Source: Thioalkalivibrio sp. ALJT
Lineage (GTDB): Bacteria > Pseudomonadota > Gammaproteobacteria > Ectothiorhodospirales > Ectothiorhodospiraceae
Assembly (NCBI RefSeq): GCF_000381825.1
Contig: NZ_KB907125.1
Location: 62,001 to 126,000, forward strand
Direction: 5' to 3'
DNA: 64,000 nucleotides
Positions 49,438-58,930 of this stretch are shown in pieces. Within the stretch, counting starts at the first letter, position 1. Each line of letters starts with the position of its first letter. The position numbers and the translations under genes were made by a program. The notes beneath the pieces are model-generated. The model did no database searches and had not been told where the DNA came from. It saw only the letters and a list, made by a program, of their open reading frames with translations.

Positions 49438-50202
49438 CTAGGCACCTTTACCGCGCTGCGGTTCCTGATCCTGCGCCTCGGCGTACGCCTCGGTGCCCGG
49501 GGCCCGGGTGCCATCGACGGCCGGCAGCAGCTTCTGCCCCAACCAGATCCGGCGTACCAGGCGCGGCAACAACAGCAACAGGGCCAGCACTGCCAGCAGG
49601 GCCAGACCCAGCTGTATCCCGCTGTCGGCGCCGCTGGCCACCTCGCGGGTGGCATGGCCGAGCCAGGCATAAGCGAAAAGACTGGGAATGAGCGCGAGCA
49701 CCGTGCTCAGCGTGAACACGCGGAGCGGCAGCTGGACCAGCCCCAGGGCGTAATTGGTGGGGGCAAACGGAAACACCGGCACCAGTCGGGTCAGGGCCAC
49801 GACCCGCCACCCCTCGGCCTCCACGTCCGCACACAGGCGCGAGCTGCGCGGCCCCATACGCGGGGCCAGCCAGGGCTGCAGCCAGGTACGCGCCAGCATG
49901 AAGGCGATAATGGCCGCGAGCGTGGCCGCCAGCAGACTGAGAGCACCCCCGGTTAGCGGCCCGAACAGCGCCCCGCCCAGGAGAATCCAGAAGGTGCTGG
50001 GCAACGGGAACAGGGCCAGCACCATGAACGCCAGCACGAACACCACATAGGCTCCGGCACCCCAGCCACGTAACCAGGTCTCCAGCTCCGTCAGCGGAAG
50101 GCCCAGGCTGGACCACTCGGTGGTCAGCAGGATCCAGACCAGAGACACCGCGAACAGGAGGCCCGCGACCGTCAGCGTACGCTTGTAATGACGGATACCC
50201 AT
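49438..50202 (-). CDS. TVP38/TMEM64 family (DedA-like, VTT-domain) membrane protein
   Basis: The 254-residue product has about six helices and the SNARE-associated/VTT domain. Signature blocks are FPLPSTFWILLGGALFGPLTGGALS near residue 65 and RLVPVFPFAPTNYALGLVQL near residue 140. Relatives move or flip lipids such as undecaprenyl phosphate or phosphatidylethanolamine, but the substrate here cannot be told. The basic C-terminal tail is cytoplasmic by prediction. It lies five bases after rarA. Confidence 0.88.
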   Translation of the reverse strand: MGIRHYKRTLTVAGLLFAVSLVWILLTTEWSSLGLPLTELETWLRGWGAGAYVVFVLAFMVLALFPLPSTFWILLGGALFGPLTGGALSLLAATLAAIIAFMLARTWLQPWLAPRMGPRSSRLCADVEAEGWRVVALTRLVPVFPFAPTNYALGLVQLPLRVFTLSTVLALIPSLFAYAWLGHATREVASGADSGIQLGLALLAVLALLLLLPRLVRRIWLGQKLLPAVDGTRAPGTEAYAEAQDQEPQRGKGA

Positions 50203-50207
50203 GGCCC

Positions 50208-51587
50208 TCAGCCTCCGTCCCCGACCGTGGCATCCTGCGCCCGCAAGCGATCCAGCCGTTCCGCCAGGGTCCGCTCGGTGCCGTCCCGACGCGGCTGGTA
50301 GAAGCGCGCCTCTTCCAGCCCTTCCGGCAGATAGACCTGACCGCGCGCGTAGCCATCCGGCTCGTCATGATCGTAACGATACCCGGCCCCGAAACCTTCC
50401 GCGCGCATCAGTTCGGTTGGCGCGTTGCGCAGGTGCAGTGGCACACCGGGGCTGCCGGTGTCGCGAATGGCCGCACGCGCCTGCCCCAGCGCTACATAGG
50501 CGCTGTTGCTCTTGGGCGCCGCTGCCAGTTCGATCACGGCCTGTACCAGCGCAAGGTCACCTTCCGGTCGACCCAGCCGTTCCATGGTCTGCCAGGCGGC
50601 CAGCACCCGCGCCCCCAGCCCAACTGCCGCCAGGCCGATGTCCTCGTAGGCCATGCGCAGCAGACGCCGGCCGAGATAGTCCGGATCGCAGCCGGCATCC
50701 AGCATACGCGTCAGCCAGTACACCGCGGCATTCGGATCGGAACCACGCACCGACTTGTGCAGGGCGGATATCTGATCGTAGAAAGCGTCGCCCTGACGGT
50801 CGAAGGCCAGGCTTTGCGCGCCCATCACCGCGCGCAGGGCTGCGGCGGTAATCTCGCCGTCGCGGGCCAGATCCGAGGCGGTCTCCAGCCAGTTCAGGGC
50901 ACGTCGGGCATCGCCGTCGGCAGCCCGCGCCAGGCGCCGCTGCTCCTCCGGCTCCAGACTCAGGCCGCGACCGCCGAGGCCACGCTCCGGATCGCTCAGG
51001 GCGCGTTCGATCAACGCCTCGATGGCGTCGGCAGCAACGGACTCCATGCGGTAGACCCGGGCGCGCGAGAGCAGCGCGCTGTTCAGCGCAAAGGAGGGGT
51101 TCTCCGTGGTGGCCCCGACGAAGGTCAGGGTGCCATCCTCGATATGGGGCAGCAGCGCATCCTGCTGTCCCTTGTTGAAGCGATGGATCTCGTCGATGAA
51201 CAACAAGGTACCCACGCCATTGCCACGCCGGGCACGGGCGGCATCGACCACCGCGCGCACGTCCTTAACCCCGGCCAGCACCGCCGACAGCGTGACCAGG
51301 CGCTGGGCGGCAGTTGCCGCCACCAGGCGTGCCAGGGTGGTCTTGCCGCAGCCCGGCGGTCCCCACAGTATCATCGAGGGGGTCTGCCCCTGCTCAATGG
51401 CCTGACGCAGCGCCGCCTCTCGGCCCACCAGGTGGTCCTGGCCGACCAACTCGTCGAGACTGGCCGGGCGCATACGCTCCGCCAGGGGCGCAGACGCAAC
51501 CAGGGCCGCTACCACCGGCGGCTCGGGTTCTGCAGCGCCGAATTCCGGGTCCGGGCCGAACAGATCGCCTTCGAGGGATTCACTCAT
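50208..51587 (-). CDS. rarA: Replication-associated recombination protein RarA
   Basis: RarA (MgsA) is an AAA+ ATPase of the WRNIP1 family that acts at stalled replication forks. The 459-residue product has Walker A WGPPGCGKTTLARL near residue 75, Walker B LLFIDEIHRFNK and sensor 1 FVGATTENPSFALN. The C-terminal tetramerisation domain includes VYWLTRMLDAGCDP. It lies downstream of lolA, and ftsK-lolA-rarA is a common gammaproteobacterial order. Confidence 0.96.
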   Translation of the reverse strand: MSESLEGDLFGPDPEFGAAEPEPPVVAALVASAPLAERMRPASLDELVGQDHLVGREAALRQAIEQGQTPSMILWGPPGCGKTTLARLVAATAAQRLVTLSAVLAGVKDVRAVVDAARARRGNGVGTLLFIDEIHRFNKGQQDALLPHIEDGTLTFVGATTENPSFALNSALLSRARVYRMESVAADAIEALIERALSDPERGLGGRGLSLEPEEQRRLARAADGDARRALNWLETASDLARDGEITAAALRAVMGAQSLAFDRQGDAFYDQISALHKSVRGSDPNAAVYWLTRMLDAGCDPDYLGRRLLRMAYEDIGLAAVGLGARVLAAWQTMERLGRPEGDLALVQAVIELAAAPKSNSAYVALGQARAAIRDTGSPGVPLHLRNAPTELMRAEGFGAGYRYDHDEPDGYARGQVYLPEGLEEARFYQPRRDGTERTLAERLDRLRAQDATVGDGG

Positions 51588-51904
51588 GGGGCGATTGTAA
51601 CGCCTCGGGGGGAAGCCCCTCCTGTTTACTATGAGCCTGTCGGGTTTGGGCGATCGTCGCGATCGTTGGGCAGGGGAGCCGTCCCGAATCCGACAGGCTC
51701 CCGGGAAGCGGACAATGACAAGGACAATTTGCAGGAAACCGGGAAGACTCGAAGATGGGTGGGCCGTGGCGCGGTGCCGTGGCCATGAACGGGGAACCCG
51801 ATAAACGCGCTGCTATTGCGTTTCCCACCAGGGACCCTTCCCACCTTCCTGTCCGCCTGTGAAGCGCCCTTGCCGTGCGTCAACCATCGGCGACCGGATT
51901 TCGC
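51588..51904. repeat. Intergenic region with an 18 bp imperfect inverted repeat
   Basis: These 317 bases between lolA and rarA hold no convincing gene. An inverted repeat lies at 51633-51650 (GAGCCTGTCGGGTTTGGG) and 51683-51700, differing at two positions; between its arms is the palindromic tract CGATCGTCGCGATCG. It could be a small repeat family member or a large hairpin in the lolA-rarA message. No T-tract follows. The remaining bases show no recognised site. Confidence 0.55.
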
Positions 51905-52558
51905 TCAGGGACGATAGATGTCGGTGCCAGACGGCGGGTCGAAGGTGAAACGCGATTCATCCACGCCGGCATTGCGCTCGGTGGCACGGAAGCGGATCTC
52001 GGTCTGCTGACCAAAGATGTCGCGGAAGGCCATCCGGATCAGATCACTGTCCGGGGTCAGATCGAGCTCCAGATGGGTAAAGTCCGCCTGCTCGTTGCGC
52101 GGGATCAGCACCAGCCGCATTGCGGCCGCATCGTCAACCGGCCACACATCCATGTAGAAGTGCTCGTCCAGGCGATCGGTGCGGGTAATGGCCGCAATCG
52201 GGGTGGTATCGAAGGCATCCCCCAGCGGCCGCACGGTGGCCTGGGCGAGATCCGGGTCAAAGGTCCAGAGATCGACCCCGTCGGAGACGACGGTCTGCGG
52301 GAAGGGCTCGGTCACCTCCCAGTACAACCGGTCCGGAAGGCCCAGATGCATCACACCGTCGGATTCCTGCAGGACAAAGCCGGTTTCGTCACGAACGGTC
52401 TGGGTGAAGTCCGCCGAGAACGTCTCCAGCCCATCCACGAACCGTTCCAGCGCCGCACGTGCATCCGGCGCCGGCTCCCCGGCGTGGGTCGGGGCGACGA
52501 TCAGACCAGCGGCAACCGCGAGCGCCGGCAGCAGGCGGCAAAACAGACGTACGTACAT
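51905..52558 (-). CDS. lolA: Outer-membrane lipoprotein carrier protein LolA
   Basis: LolA ferries lipoproteins through the periplasm from LolCDE to LolB. The start MYVRLFCRLLPALAVAAGL at 52558 gives 217 residues with a signal peptide cleaved after about THA-GEP. The mature part opens with the family block LERFVDGLETFSADFTQTV and contains GVMHLGLPDRLYWEVTEPFPQTVVSDG (core YWEVTEPFPQ). Longer upstream readings overlap arginine-rich sequence near ftsK and were rejected. Confidence 0.94.
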   Translation of the reverse strand: MYVRLFCRLLPALAVAAGLIVAPTHAGEPAPDARAALERFVDGLETFSADFTQTVRDETGFVLQESDGVMHLGLPDRLYWEVTEPFPQTVVSDGVDLWTFDPDLAQATVRPLGDAFDTTPIAAITRTDRLDEHFYMDVWPVDDAAAMRLVLIPRNEQADFTHLELDLTPDSDLIRMAFRDIFGQQTEIRFRATERNAGVDESRFTFDPPSGTDIYRP

Positions 52559-52676
52559 GCAAACTCCGGTCGAGTGGATGAGCCCATACTGCACCCGGTC
52601 GCTTAACCGGCCGTGAATCGCGAGCAGCCAGGGAGGACCCGCAAGACGGGATCCGACAGGTGGACCTGATCCGGCG

Positions 52677-55010
52677 TCAGTCGTTCGGTCCCGGCACCAG
52701 GACCTCGCGATTGCCATTGGACTGTACCGGGCTGACCAGTCCCGCGGCCTCCATGTCCTCGACCATGCGGGCGGCCCGGTTGTAACCGATCTTGAGCCGG
52801 CGCTGGACAAACGAGATCGAGGCCTTGCGCGACTCGATGACCACCTGCACCGCCTGATCGTACAGTGGATCGGTCTCCGCCCCCGCCTCGCCCGGCGCCT
52901 CCAGGCCCGGGATCGCAGCGGCCCCGGCGTCCGGCTCGTCAAGGATCGCCTCGTTGTAATCCGGCTCGCCGGTGGATTTCAGGTATTCCACCACCTGGTG
53001 GACCTCGTGATCGGCCACGAAGGCGCCGTGCACGCGCTCCGGCATTGCCTTGCCCGGCGGCAGGTAGAGCATGTCCCCGTGTCCCAGCAGATGCTCCGCT
53101 CCCATCTGATCGAGGATGGTGCGCGAGTCCACGCGCGAGGAGACCTGGAAGGCGATACGGGTCGGGATATTGGCCTTGATCAGACCGGTGATCACATCCA
53201 CCGACGGACGCTGAGTCGCCAGCACCAGGTGGATACCGGCCGCACGCGCCTTCTGCGCCAGACGCGCAATCAGCTCCTCCACCTTCTTGCCCACCACCAT
53301 CATCATGTCGGCGAACTCGTCGACCACCACCACAATGAACGGCAACGGCTCCAGCTCCGGTGCCTCGGTCTCGGTCACCGCCTGCGCCGGGTCGAACAAC
53401 GGGTCCTTCAACGGCTCGCCGGCGGCTTGCGCCTCCCGCACCTTCTTGTTGAAGCCGCCGATATTGCGCACGCCCATTGCCGACATCAGCTTGTAGCGCC
53501 GCTCCATCTCCGCCACCGCCCAGCGCAACGCGTTGGATGCATCCTTCATGTCGGTCACGACTTCGCACAAAAGGTGCGGGATGCCGTCGTAAACCGACAA
53601 TTCCAGCATCTTCGGGTCGATCAGGATCAGACGCACCTCTTCCGGCGTCGACTTGTACAAGAGCGACAGCAGCATCGCGTTCACGCCCACCGACTTCCCG
53701 GAGCCCGTGGTACCCGCCACCAGCAGGTGCGGCATCCTTGCCAGATCCGCAATCACCGGCGACCCGCCGATATCCTTGCCCAGCGCCATGGTCAGCGGCG
53801 ACTTGTTCGTATCGAACAGCTCCGAGCGCAGGATCTCCGAGAGCGCGACGATCTCGCGGTTCTCGTTCGGGATCTCCAGCCCCACGGTGGACTTGCCGGG
53901 AATGACCTCGACGATGCGGACCGCCATCACCGACAGCGAACGCGCCAGGTCGGTGGAGAGCCCGGAGATGCGCGAGGCCTTGACCCCCGCCGCCGGCTGC
54001 AACTCGAAACGCGTGATCACCGGCCCCGGCTGCACTGCGACCACCTCGACCTCCACGCCGAAGTCCTTCAGCTTCAGCTCGACCAGACGCGACAGCGCCT
54101 GCAGCGACTCCTCGGAGAAGCCGTCCGGCGGGGGCGGCGGCTCATCCAGCAGCCCCAGCGGCGGGTGCGGATCCGCTCCCGACCCTTCAGTGAACAACGG
54201 GACCTGGCGCTCCTTCTGAACGCGCGGGCTGGGGGCCGGTGCCTGGATACGCGGTTCCACGCGCGAGGGGGCCCGCTTTTCGGTGCGCTTGCGTTCCTTT
54301 TCCACCCGCGTCTCGCGCTCGATCCGCTCGCGCACGCCGATACGGCGATCCCGCGCCGAGTCTAGTGCCGTGCGGCCACGCTCCCAGCCCCGTACCGCCA
54401 GGCGGCCAAGCCGATCCATCAGCAGGAACCAGGACAGCCCCGTGAACAGCGTCACTGCCGCCAGGAACAACGCGAAAAGCACCAGCGTGCCGCCCACCAG
54501 GCTCAATCCGGCAACCGCCCAGCCCGCGAACAGGTCCCCTAGAATCCCGCCCGCATGCACCGGCATCGCGCCGGGCAGCAGGTGCAGCGCAGCCAGCGCA
54601 GCACCCGAGATCAGCGCCACCACCAGCGCCAGGCCGCGCACGGTCAGCTCCATCGGACTGGCGATCCGGGCCTCGCGGCGATGCCGGAACAGCCACCAGC
54701 CGATGCCGGCAACCGCCAGCGGGATCAGATAGGCCAGGTAGCCCAGCAGATGAAACACGATGTCGGCAAACCAGGCGCCGGTCGTACCACCCAGGTTACG
54801 CAGGACCTGACCGTCACCGGTGGTGGACCAGGCGGCATCGCCCGGGTGATAACTCACCAGGGCGACCAGCAGATAAAGCGCCAGCATGCCGAAGATCAGC
54901 AGCGCACCCTCGCGCAGCCCGCGCAGCAGCTGCCCGCTCAGGCTCGACGGTGCCACCGGCTCCGCCGCCTTCTTGCCCTTGCCCCCGGTCTTGGCCTTGC
55001 TTGCGGCCAT
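52677..55010 (-). CDS. ftsK: DNA translocase FtsK
   Basis: FtsK links cell division to chromosome segregation by pumping DNA at the septum. The start [14 protein letters not shown] at 55010, after GGGGAG, gives 777 residues. There are four or five N-terminal helices (about residues 35-200), then a short charged/proline linker much smaller than in E. coli. The motor follows with Walker [15 protein letters not shown] and Walker [15 protein letters not shown]. The C-terminal gamma domain that reads KOPS is present ([21 protein letters not shown]). It precedes lolA. Confidence 0.96.
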   Translation of the reverse strand: MAASKAKTGGKGKKAAEPVAPSSLSGQLLRGLREGALLIFGMLALYLLVALVSYHPGDAAWSTTGDGQVLRNLGGTTGAWFADIVFHLLGYLAYLIPLAVAGIGWWLFRHRREARIASPMELTVRGLALVVALISGAALAALHLLPGAMPVHAGGILGDLFAGWAVAGLSLVGGTLVLFALFLAAVTLFTGLSWFLLMDRLGRLAVRGWERGRTALDSARDRRIGVRERIERETRVEKERKRTEKRAPSRVEPRIQAPAPSPRVQKERQVPLFTEGSGADPHPPLGLLDEPPPPPDGFSEESLQALSRLVELKLKDFGVEVEVVAVQPGPVITRFELQPAAGVKASRISGLSTDLARSLSVMAVRIVEVIPGKSTVGLEIPNENREIVALSEILRSELFDTNKSPLTMALGKDIGGSPVIADLARMPHLLVAGTTGSGKSVGVNAMLLSLLYKSTPEEVRLILIDPKMLELSVYDGIPHLLCEVVTDMKDASNALRWAVAEMERRYKLMSAMGVRNIGGFNKKVREAQAAGEPLKDPLFDPAQAVTETEAPELEPLPFIVVVVDEFADMMMVVGKKVEELIARLAQKARAAGIHLVLATQRPSVDVITGLIKANIPTRIAFQVSSRVDSRTILDQMGAEHLLGHGDMLYLPPGKAMPERVHGAFVADHEVHQVVEYLKSTGEPDYNEAILDEPDAGAAAIPGLEAPGEAGAETDPLYDQAVQVVIESRKASISFVQRRLKIGYNRAARMVEDMEAAGLVSPVQSNGNREVLVPGPND

Positions 55011-55070
55011 GCGCTCCCCACTGGTCAGGCCCGCGCCGCGGGCAACTTGAATCATCGCGCAGTTTACCGG

Positions 55071-55826
55071 TTAAACCAGCGTTCGTGGGCGTGCCCGGCC
55101 CGGGCTGCGAACCGGTTCCGGGTCGGCGGACCAGATCCAGCCCTCGCGCGCGGCGATCGCGGCCTCGTCTGCCGTCGGCGCAACCGCCTGCCCGTCCAGA
55201 AAATCGGCCCCGGCGAGCACGCACAGCACGGCATCCAGCACATCGTCAGTGGCAGCATCCAGATCCGGCACGGGCGCCTCGAAGGCCCCCGGCAGCCGGG
55301 CTCGGACGTCGACCCGAGTCTCCCAGCCTCGGACCTTGCGCAAGGCGGCCGGATAGACCTCGATCGCGGACGAATCGGCAATCGGCCCGGCTACCCTGGG
55401 CAGCGGCAACGACTGTCCGCTGTGGTCGCGCAGCGCCTGCAGCAGATTGACCGCCGCCAGCGCGGTGCGCGCGATGAAATTCGCCCCCACCTCCAGTGGG
55501 CGTTTGCCAAGGCGCTCCCGGATCACCCGGTCCGTATGACGGTGGAACATTGCATCGGCGTGCGCCGCGATGCCCGCCCCGGCTTGGTGCCCGGCCAGCT
55601 CGCTTGCCAGGGCCGAGGGCCAGCCAAGCGGCGCATCCAGGCACAGCAGAACGGGTTCCGGCGTATCCATCCAGTCGCCCAGAATCACGACCGCCGGCTC
55701 GCTTGGATGCGCGCGCCGTGCCTGCTCCAAACGCAGGCCCCCGCCAGACCAGCGGGCCAGGGCCAGTCCCGTCTTGCGCGGCTGGGTCGCACAATCGACG
55801 CCGATGATGCGGACGGTGCCGCTCAC
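55071..55826 (-). CDS. DUF429 family protein
   Basis: The 251-residue product begins RIIGVDCATQPRKTGLALA and contains LLCLDAPLGWPSALA and AIEVYPAALRKVRGW, blocks typical of DUF429, an RNase H-like fold without a known reaction. The acidic residues of the predicted site (GVDCAT, LDAPLGW, EVYPA) are all kept. It overlaps the upstream methyltransferase remnant (ATGA) and lies 60 bases from ftsK. Function unknown. Confidence 0.82.
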   Translation of the reverse strand: MSGTVRIIGVDCATQPRKTGLALARWSGGGLRLEQARRAHPSEPAVVILGDWMDTPEPVLLCLDAPLGWPSALASELAGHQAGAGIAAHADAMFHRHTDRVIRERLGKRPLEVGANFIARTALAAVNLLQALRDHSGQSLPLPRVAGPIADSSAIEVYPAALRKVRGWETRVDVRARLPGAFEAPVPDLDAATDDVLDAVLCVLAGADFLDGQAVAPTADEAAIAAREGWIWSADPEPVRSPGRARPRTLV

Positions 55827-56670
55827 GGCCGCCGCCCCCAGACCGCGAACACCGGATCGGCATGCTCCAGTCGCCCGGCATACGGGTCGTCCGGGGGCCG
55901 CGGCAGCCCACGCAGGGAGAAGGTCGCCAGATCCACGAAGCCGGCGCGCAGAAAGACATCCAGCACCAGCCCCATGCGCTCGAAGTCGTACAGCGGCTCC
56001 CAGGCCGCGATCGCCTGGGTCGGAAAGCAGCGATCGGAGAACGTGACCATGAACACCTCGTCCGGGCGCAGTACCGCGCGGAACACCGCCTCGGGCTGCG
56101 TCAGGTACTCAACCGACGCGGTACAGACCACGGCGTCGAAGCTCGCCGCCGCATACGGCAGTTCCGGGCGGAGGTTCAGGTCGTGCACCCGGGATGACGT
56201 CAGCCGAGGGTTGTCCGCCAGCTCCTCGGCGTTCATGCCCGGGCCCATCACGGCTTCCGGGCCTCGACCCGGAACAACTCGCGATCCCCGGCCTCGATCC
56301 CCGCATGACCGGCAAGGAACGCACGCGGGTAGAAACACCCCGCACGGGGCTCCAACCGGCGGTGCCGGCGCAGGCCCCGGTTAAACGCCGACGCCGGGAG
56401 TTCCAGCACACGGTCGGTCTCCTCATGCGGAACCAGGGCCGCAGCGGTCTCGCGGGAAGCCTCGTGCGCCGCCCCCGCGCCCAGCCCGCGCAGGCCGGCA
56501 CCGAGACTGCCCGGCCAGCGGTCCCGTTCCGGCTCCAGCCACGGCAGGAACAGACATTCCCGGTGACGGGCCTCGGCACTCGCCCAGTCCAGCGTGAAGC
56601 CAACATCCACCGCCACCCCCTGCGTCGGTCGCGCTTCACTGTTATTCGGATCGGCGAATGGATCCCGCAT
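55823..56670 (-). pseudogene. FKBP-like / SAM methyltransferase gene, internally deleted
   Basis: From ATG 56670 (GGAGG eight bases upstream) a frame MRDPFADPNNSEARP runs to FRVEARKP and stops at 56248. It resembles the FKBP-like N-terminal domain of a family fused to a methyltransferase. In another frame from about 56240 the sequence MGPGMNAEELADNPRL, DAVVCTASVEYLTQP and GLVLDVFLRAGF matches the C-terminal two-thirds of such a methyltransferase, ending at 55823. The linker and SAM motif I between them are missing, and the frames do not join. I read this as one gene that lost an internal segment; recall of the fused family is the weak point. Confidence 0.6.
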
Positions 56671-56715
56671 GAACACCCTCCGGGAGCGATTCCCAAGGGA
56701 AACACTGAACGCAGC

Positions 56716-58260
56716 TCAACGCCAGGGCGGGTCTACGCCCTCGACGCGATACTCACGGCTCAACGCGCGCAGCAGGCTGAAGCAGCAGAAGACCAGGATG
56801 ATCGCGACCGGCAGCCCGGCGGTCAGCGATCCGGTCTGCAGGCTGTCCAGCGCGCGCTCGCCGCCGACGATCAGCAGCGTCGCGGCCACCGCCCCCTCGG
56901 TAATCCCCCAGATCACCCGCTGGCGCTTCGGCGAGTGCTTCGAGCCGCGCGAGATCAGTGCATCCACCACGTAGGTGCCGGAGGCCGACGAGGTGATGAA
57001 GTAGGTCGCGATCAGCAGGGTCGCCACGCCGGAGGCGATCGTGGTCCAGGGCAGCTGGGCAAGGGTTGCGTACAGGGCCACGGTGGTATCCTCGGCGACC
57101 GCCGCAGCGATGCCCGCGCCGTCGTCGAATAGCTCCATGTGCAACGCGGTGCCGCCGAAGATCGCCATCCAGGCGAACACGAACAGGCTGGGCAGCGCGA
57201 GCACGCCGACGATGAACTCGCGGATGGTGCGCCCGCGCGAGATGCGCGCGATGAAGATGCCGACGAACGGCGACCAGGCGATCCACCACGCCCAGTAGAA
57301 CATGGTCCAATCCTTCTGCCACTGCGAGCCGCCGATGGCGTCGGTGTGCAGGCTGAGCTGGATGATCTGCTGCAGATAGCCGCCGGTGGAGTCGAGGAAG
57401 AAGCGCAGGATGAACAATGTGGGCCCGGCGATCAGCACGAACAGCATGAAGCTGACCGCCAGCACCAGGTTGAACACGCTGACCCACTTCAGCCCGCGAT
57501 CGAGCCCGGAGATCACCGACAGCACCGCCACCGCGGTGATCGCGGTGATGATGCCCACCTGCCACCAGTGCGAAACCGGCATATCGACCAGGACGTTGAG
57601 CCCGGTGTTCAGCTGCATCGCCCCGAAACCCAGCGAGGTGGCCAGCCCGAACAGGGTGCCGAACACCGCGAGGATGTCGATCACATGCCCGATCGGGCCG
57701 TAGATGCGATCCCCCAGCAGCGGGTAGAAGATCGAGCGGATGGTCAGCGGAAGGCGGTGACGGAAGCTGAAATAGGCCACGGACAGCCCCAGCACCACGT
57801 ACACCGCCCAGGCGTGCAGCCCCCAGTGGAAGAAGGTGTAGACCATCGCCTGGCGTGCGGCCGCGTCGGTCTCGCCATCGCCGGTCGGCGGGTGCTGGTA
57901 GTGCAGGATCGGCTCGGCCACACTCCAGAACACGAGGCCAATCCCCATACCGGCGGAGAACAGCATCGCGAACCAGGCGGCAAAGCCGAACTCCGGCCGG
58001 TCGTCCGGCTGCCCCAGCCGGATCACGCCATAGCGGCTGAAACCCAGCCAGATCAGGAAGCCGAGGAAAAAGGTCACCACCAGCAGGTAGCCCCAGCCGA
58101 GATACTCGGTGATGAAGCCGTGGATGCTGGCGAACACCTCGCTGGCCGTGGCGGGGAAGATCACCCCGAAGGCGACGAACACCACCACCATGATCGCGGA
58201 GGCGGTGAACACCGTCGGGTTCACCGTGGCGAAGAAGGCCTCCGGGCGATAGTGGCTCAT
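56716..58260 (-). CDS. BCCT family betaine/choline/carnitine transporter
   Basis: The 514-residue product is a 12-helix secondary transporter for quaternary ammonium compounds, used for osmoprotection. The tryptophan-rich family signature is WTMFYWAWWIAWSPFVGIFIARISRGRTIREF (core FYWAWWIAWSPFVG) near residues 320-350. GMGIGLVFWSVAEP near residue 105 belongs to the substrate and sodium sites. It lacks the long cytoplasmic C-terminus of osmosensing BetP/BetT. A betaine uptake role fits a salt-tolerant host, but the exact substrate is not determined. Confidence 0.93.
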   Translation of the reverse strand: MSHYRPEAFFATVNPTVFTASAIMVVVFVAFGVIFPATASEVFASIHGFITEYLGWGYLLVVTFFLGFLIWLGFSRYGVIRLGQPDDRPEFGFAAWFAMLFSAGMGIGLVFWSVAEPILHYQHPPTGDGETDAAARQAMVYTFFHWGLHAWAVYVVLGLSVAYFSFRHRLPLTIRSIFYPLLGDRIYGPIGHVIDILAVFGTLFGLATSLGFGAMQLNTGLNVLVDMPVSHWWQVGIITAITAVAVLSVISGLDRGLKWVSVFNLVLAVSFMLFVLIAGPTLFILRFFLDSTGGYLQQIIQLSLHTDAIGGSQWQKDWTMFYWAWWIAWSPFVGIFIARISRGRTIREFIVGVLALPSLFVFAWMAIFGGTALHMELFDDGAGIAAAVAEDTTVALYATLAQLPWTTIASGVATLLIATYFITSSASGTYVVDALISRGSKHSPKRQRVIWGITEGAVAATLLIVGGERALDSLQTGSLTAGLPVAIILVFCCFSLLRALSREYRVEGVDPPWR

Positions 58261-58284
58261 GCCGCGGCCTCCCCGCGGGCCGGA

Positions 58285-58755
58285 TCAGCCCGGCGCATCG
58301 GGATCCGTGCCCTCGTCGGCGGAGCACAGCGCCCCGGTGAGATCCGCCTGGTCCAGTACGTGCCCCTCGGCCGAGGCATCGAACTGGCTGCGGGTCGCCC
58401 CCGCCTCCAGCTCCAGGTCGGCATCCAGCGCCAGCAGGCGGAAGCGGTAGTGATGACACCCCTCCGGCGGCACCGGGCCGAGATAGCCAACCTTGCCAAA
58501 GGCATCCATCCCCACACGCCCCTCGCGGGGCAGGTGCAGGGCATCCACACAATGCGTATCCGGTGGCAGGTTCCAGACCAGCCAGTGTGTAACCGCCCCC
58601 AGCGGCGAGTCCAGGTCCTCCAGGATCAGCGCAAGGCTGCGCGCGCCCGCCGGCACCTCGCGGATCTCCAGCGGCGGAAGCTCGTTGGCGTCCCGCGCCG
58701 AGACCTCGATCGGCATCCGTTCTCCATCGGCAAACGCCGGACTGCTCAATCGCAT
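58285..58755 (-). CDS. YbhB/YbcL family Raf kinase inhibitor-like (PEBP) protein
   Basis: The product is a phosphatidylethanolamine-binding-protein fold. The ligand-site blocks are LALILEDLDSPLGAVTHWLVWNLPPD and PPEGCHHYRFRLLALDADLEL. ATG 58755 (MRLSSPAFADGE) is preferred over one three codons upstream because of its spacing from GGAGGAGG; it gives 156 residues. Family members have no settled bacterial function. It precedes the BCCT gene by 24 bases and may share a message with it. Confidence 0.9.
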   Translation of the reverse strand: MRLSSPAFADGERMPIEVSARDANELPPLEIREVPAGARSLALILEDLDSPLGAVTHWLVWNLPPDTHCVDALHLPREGRVGMDAFGKVGYLGPVPPEGCHHYRFRLLALDADLELEAGATRSQFDASAEGHVLDQADLTGALCSADEGTDPDAPG

Positions 58756-58930
58756 GGCCCGCATCCTCCTCCATTACCTGATGACAGGCTGGCTCGCGGT
58801 GGCAGGCGGGTCAACCCGCCCCGGTCCCGGAAACCCCGGGCCAGACAGCCCGGGCGAACTCTGTTCGGCATATCCATCAATCCGGTTTTCGCTTGCCCAT
58901 TACACCTGCGTCAGGCATACACTTCAGCGT

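Noticed and set aside
55823-56338. A complete small methyltransferase.
   Set aside because: SAM motif I is missing and the frame upstream of MGPGMNAEE is arginine- and proline-rich without family resemblance, so it is treated as part of a remnant.
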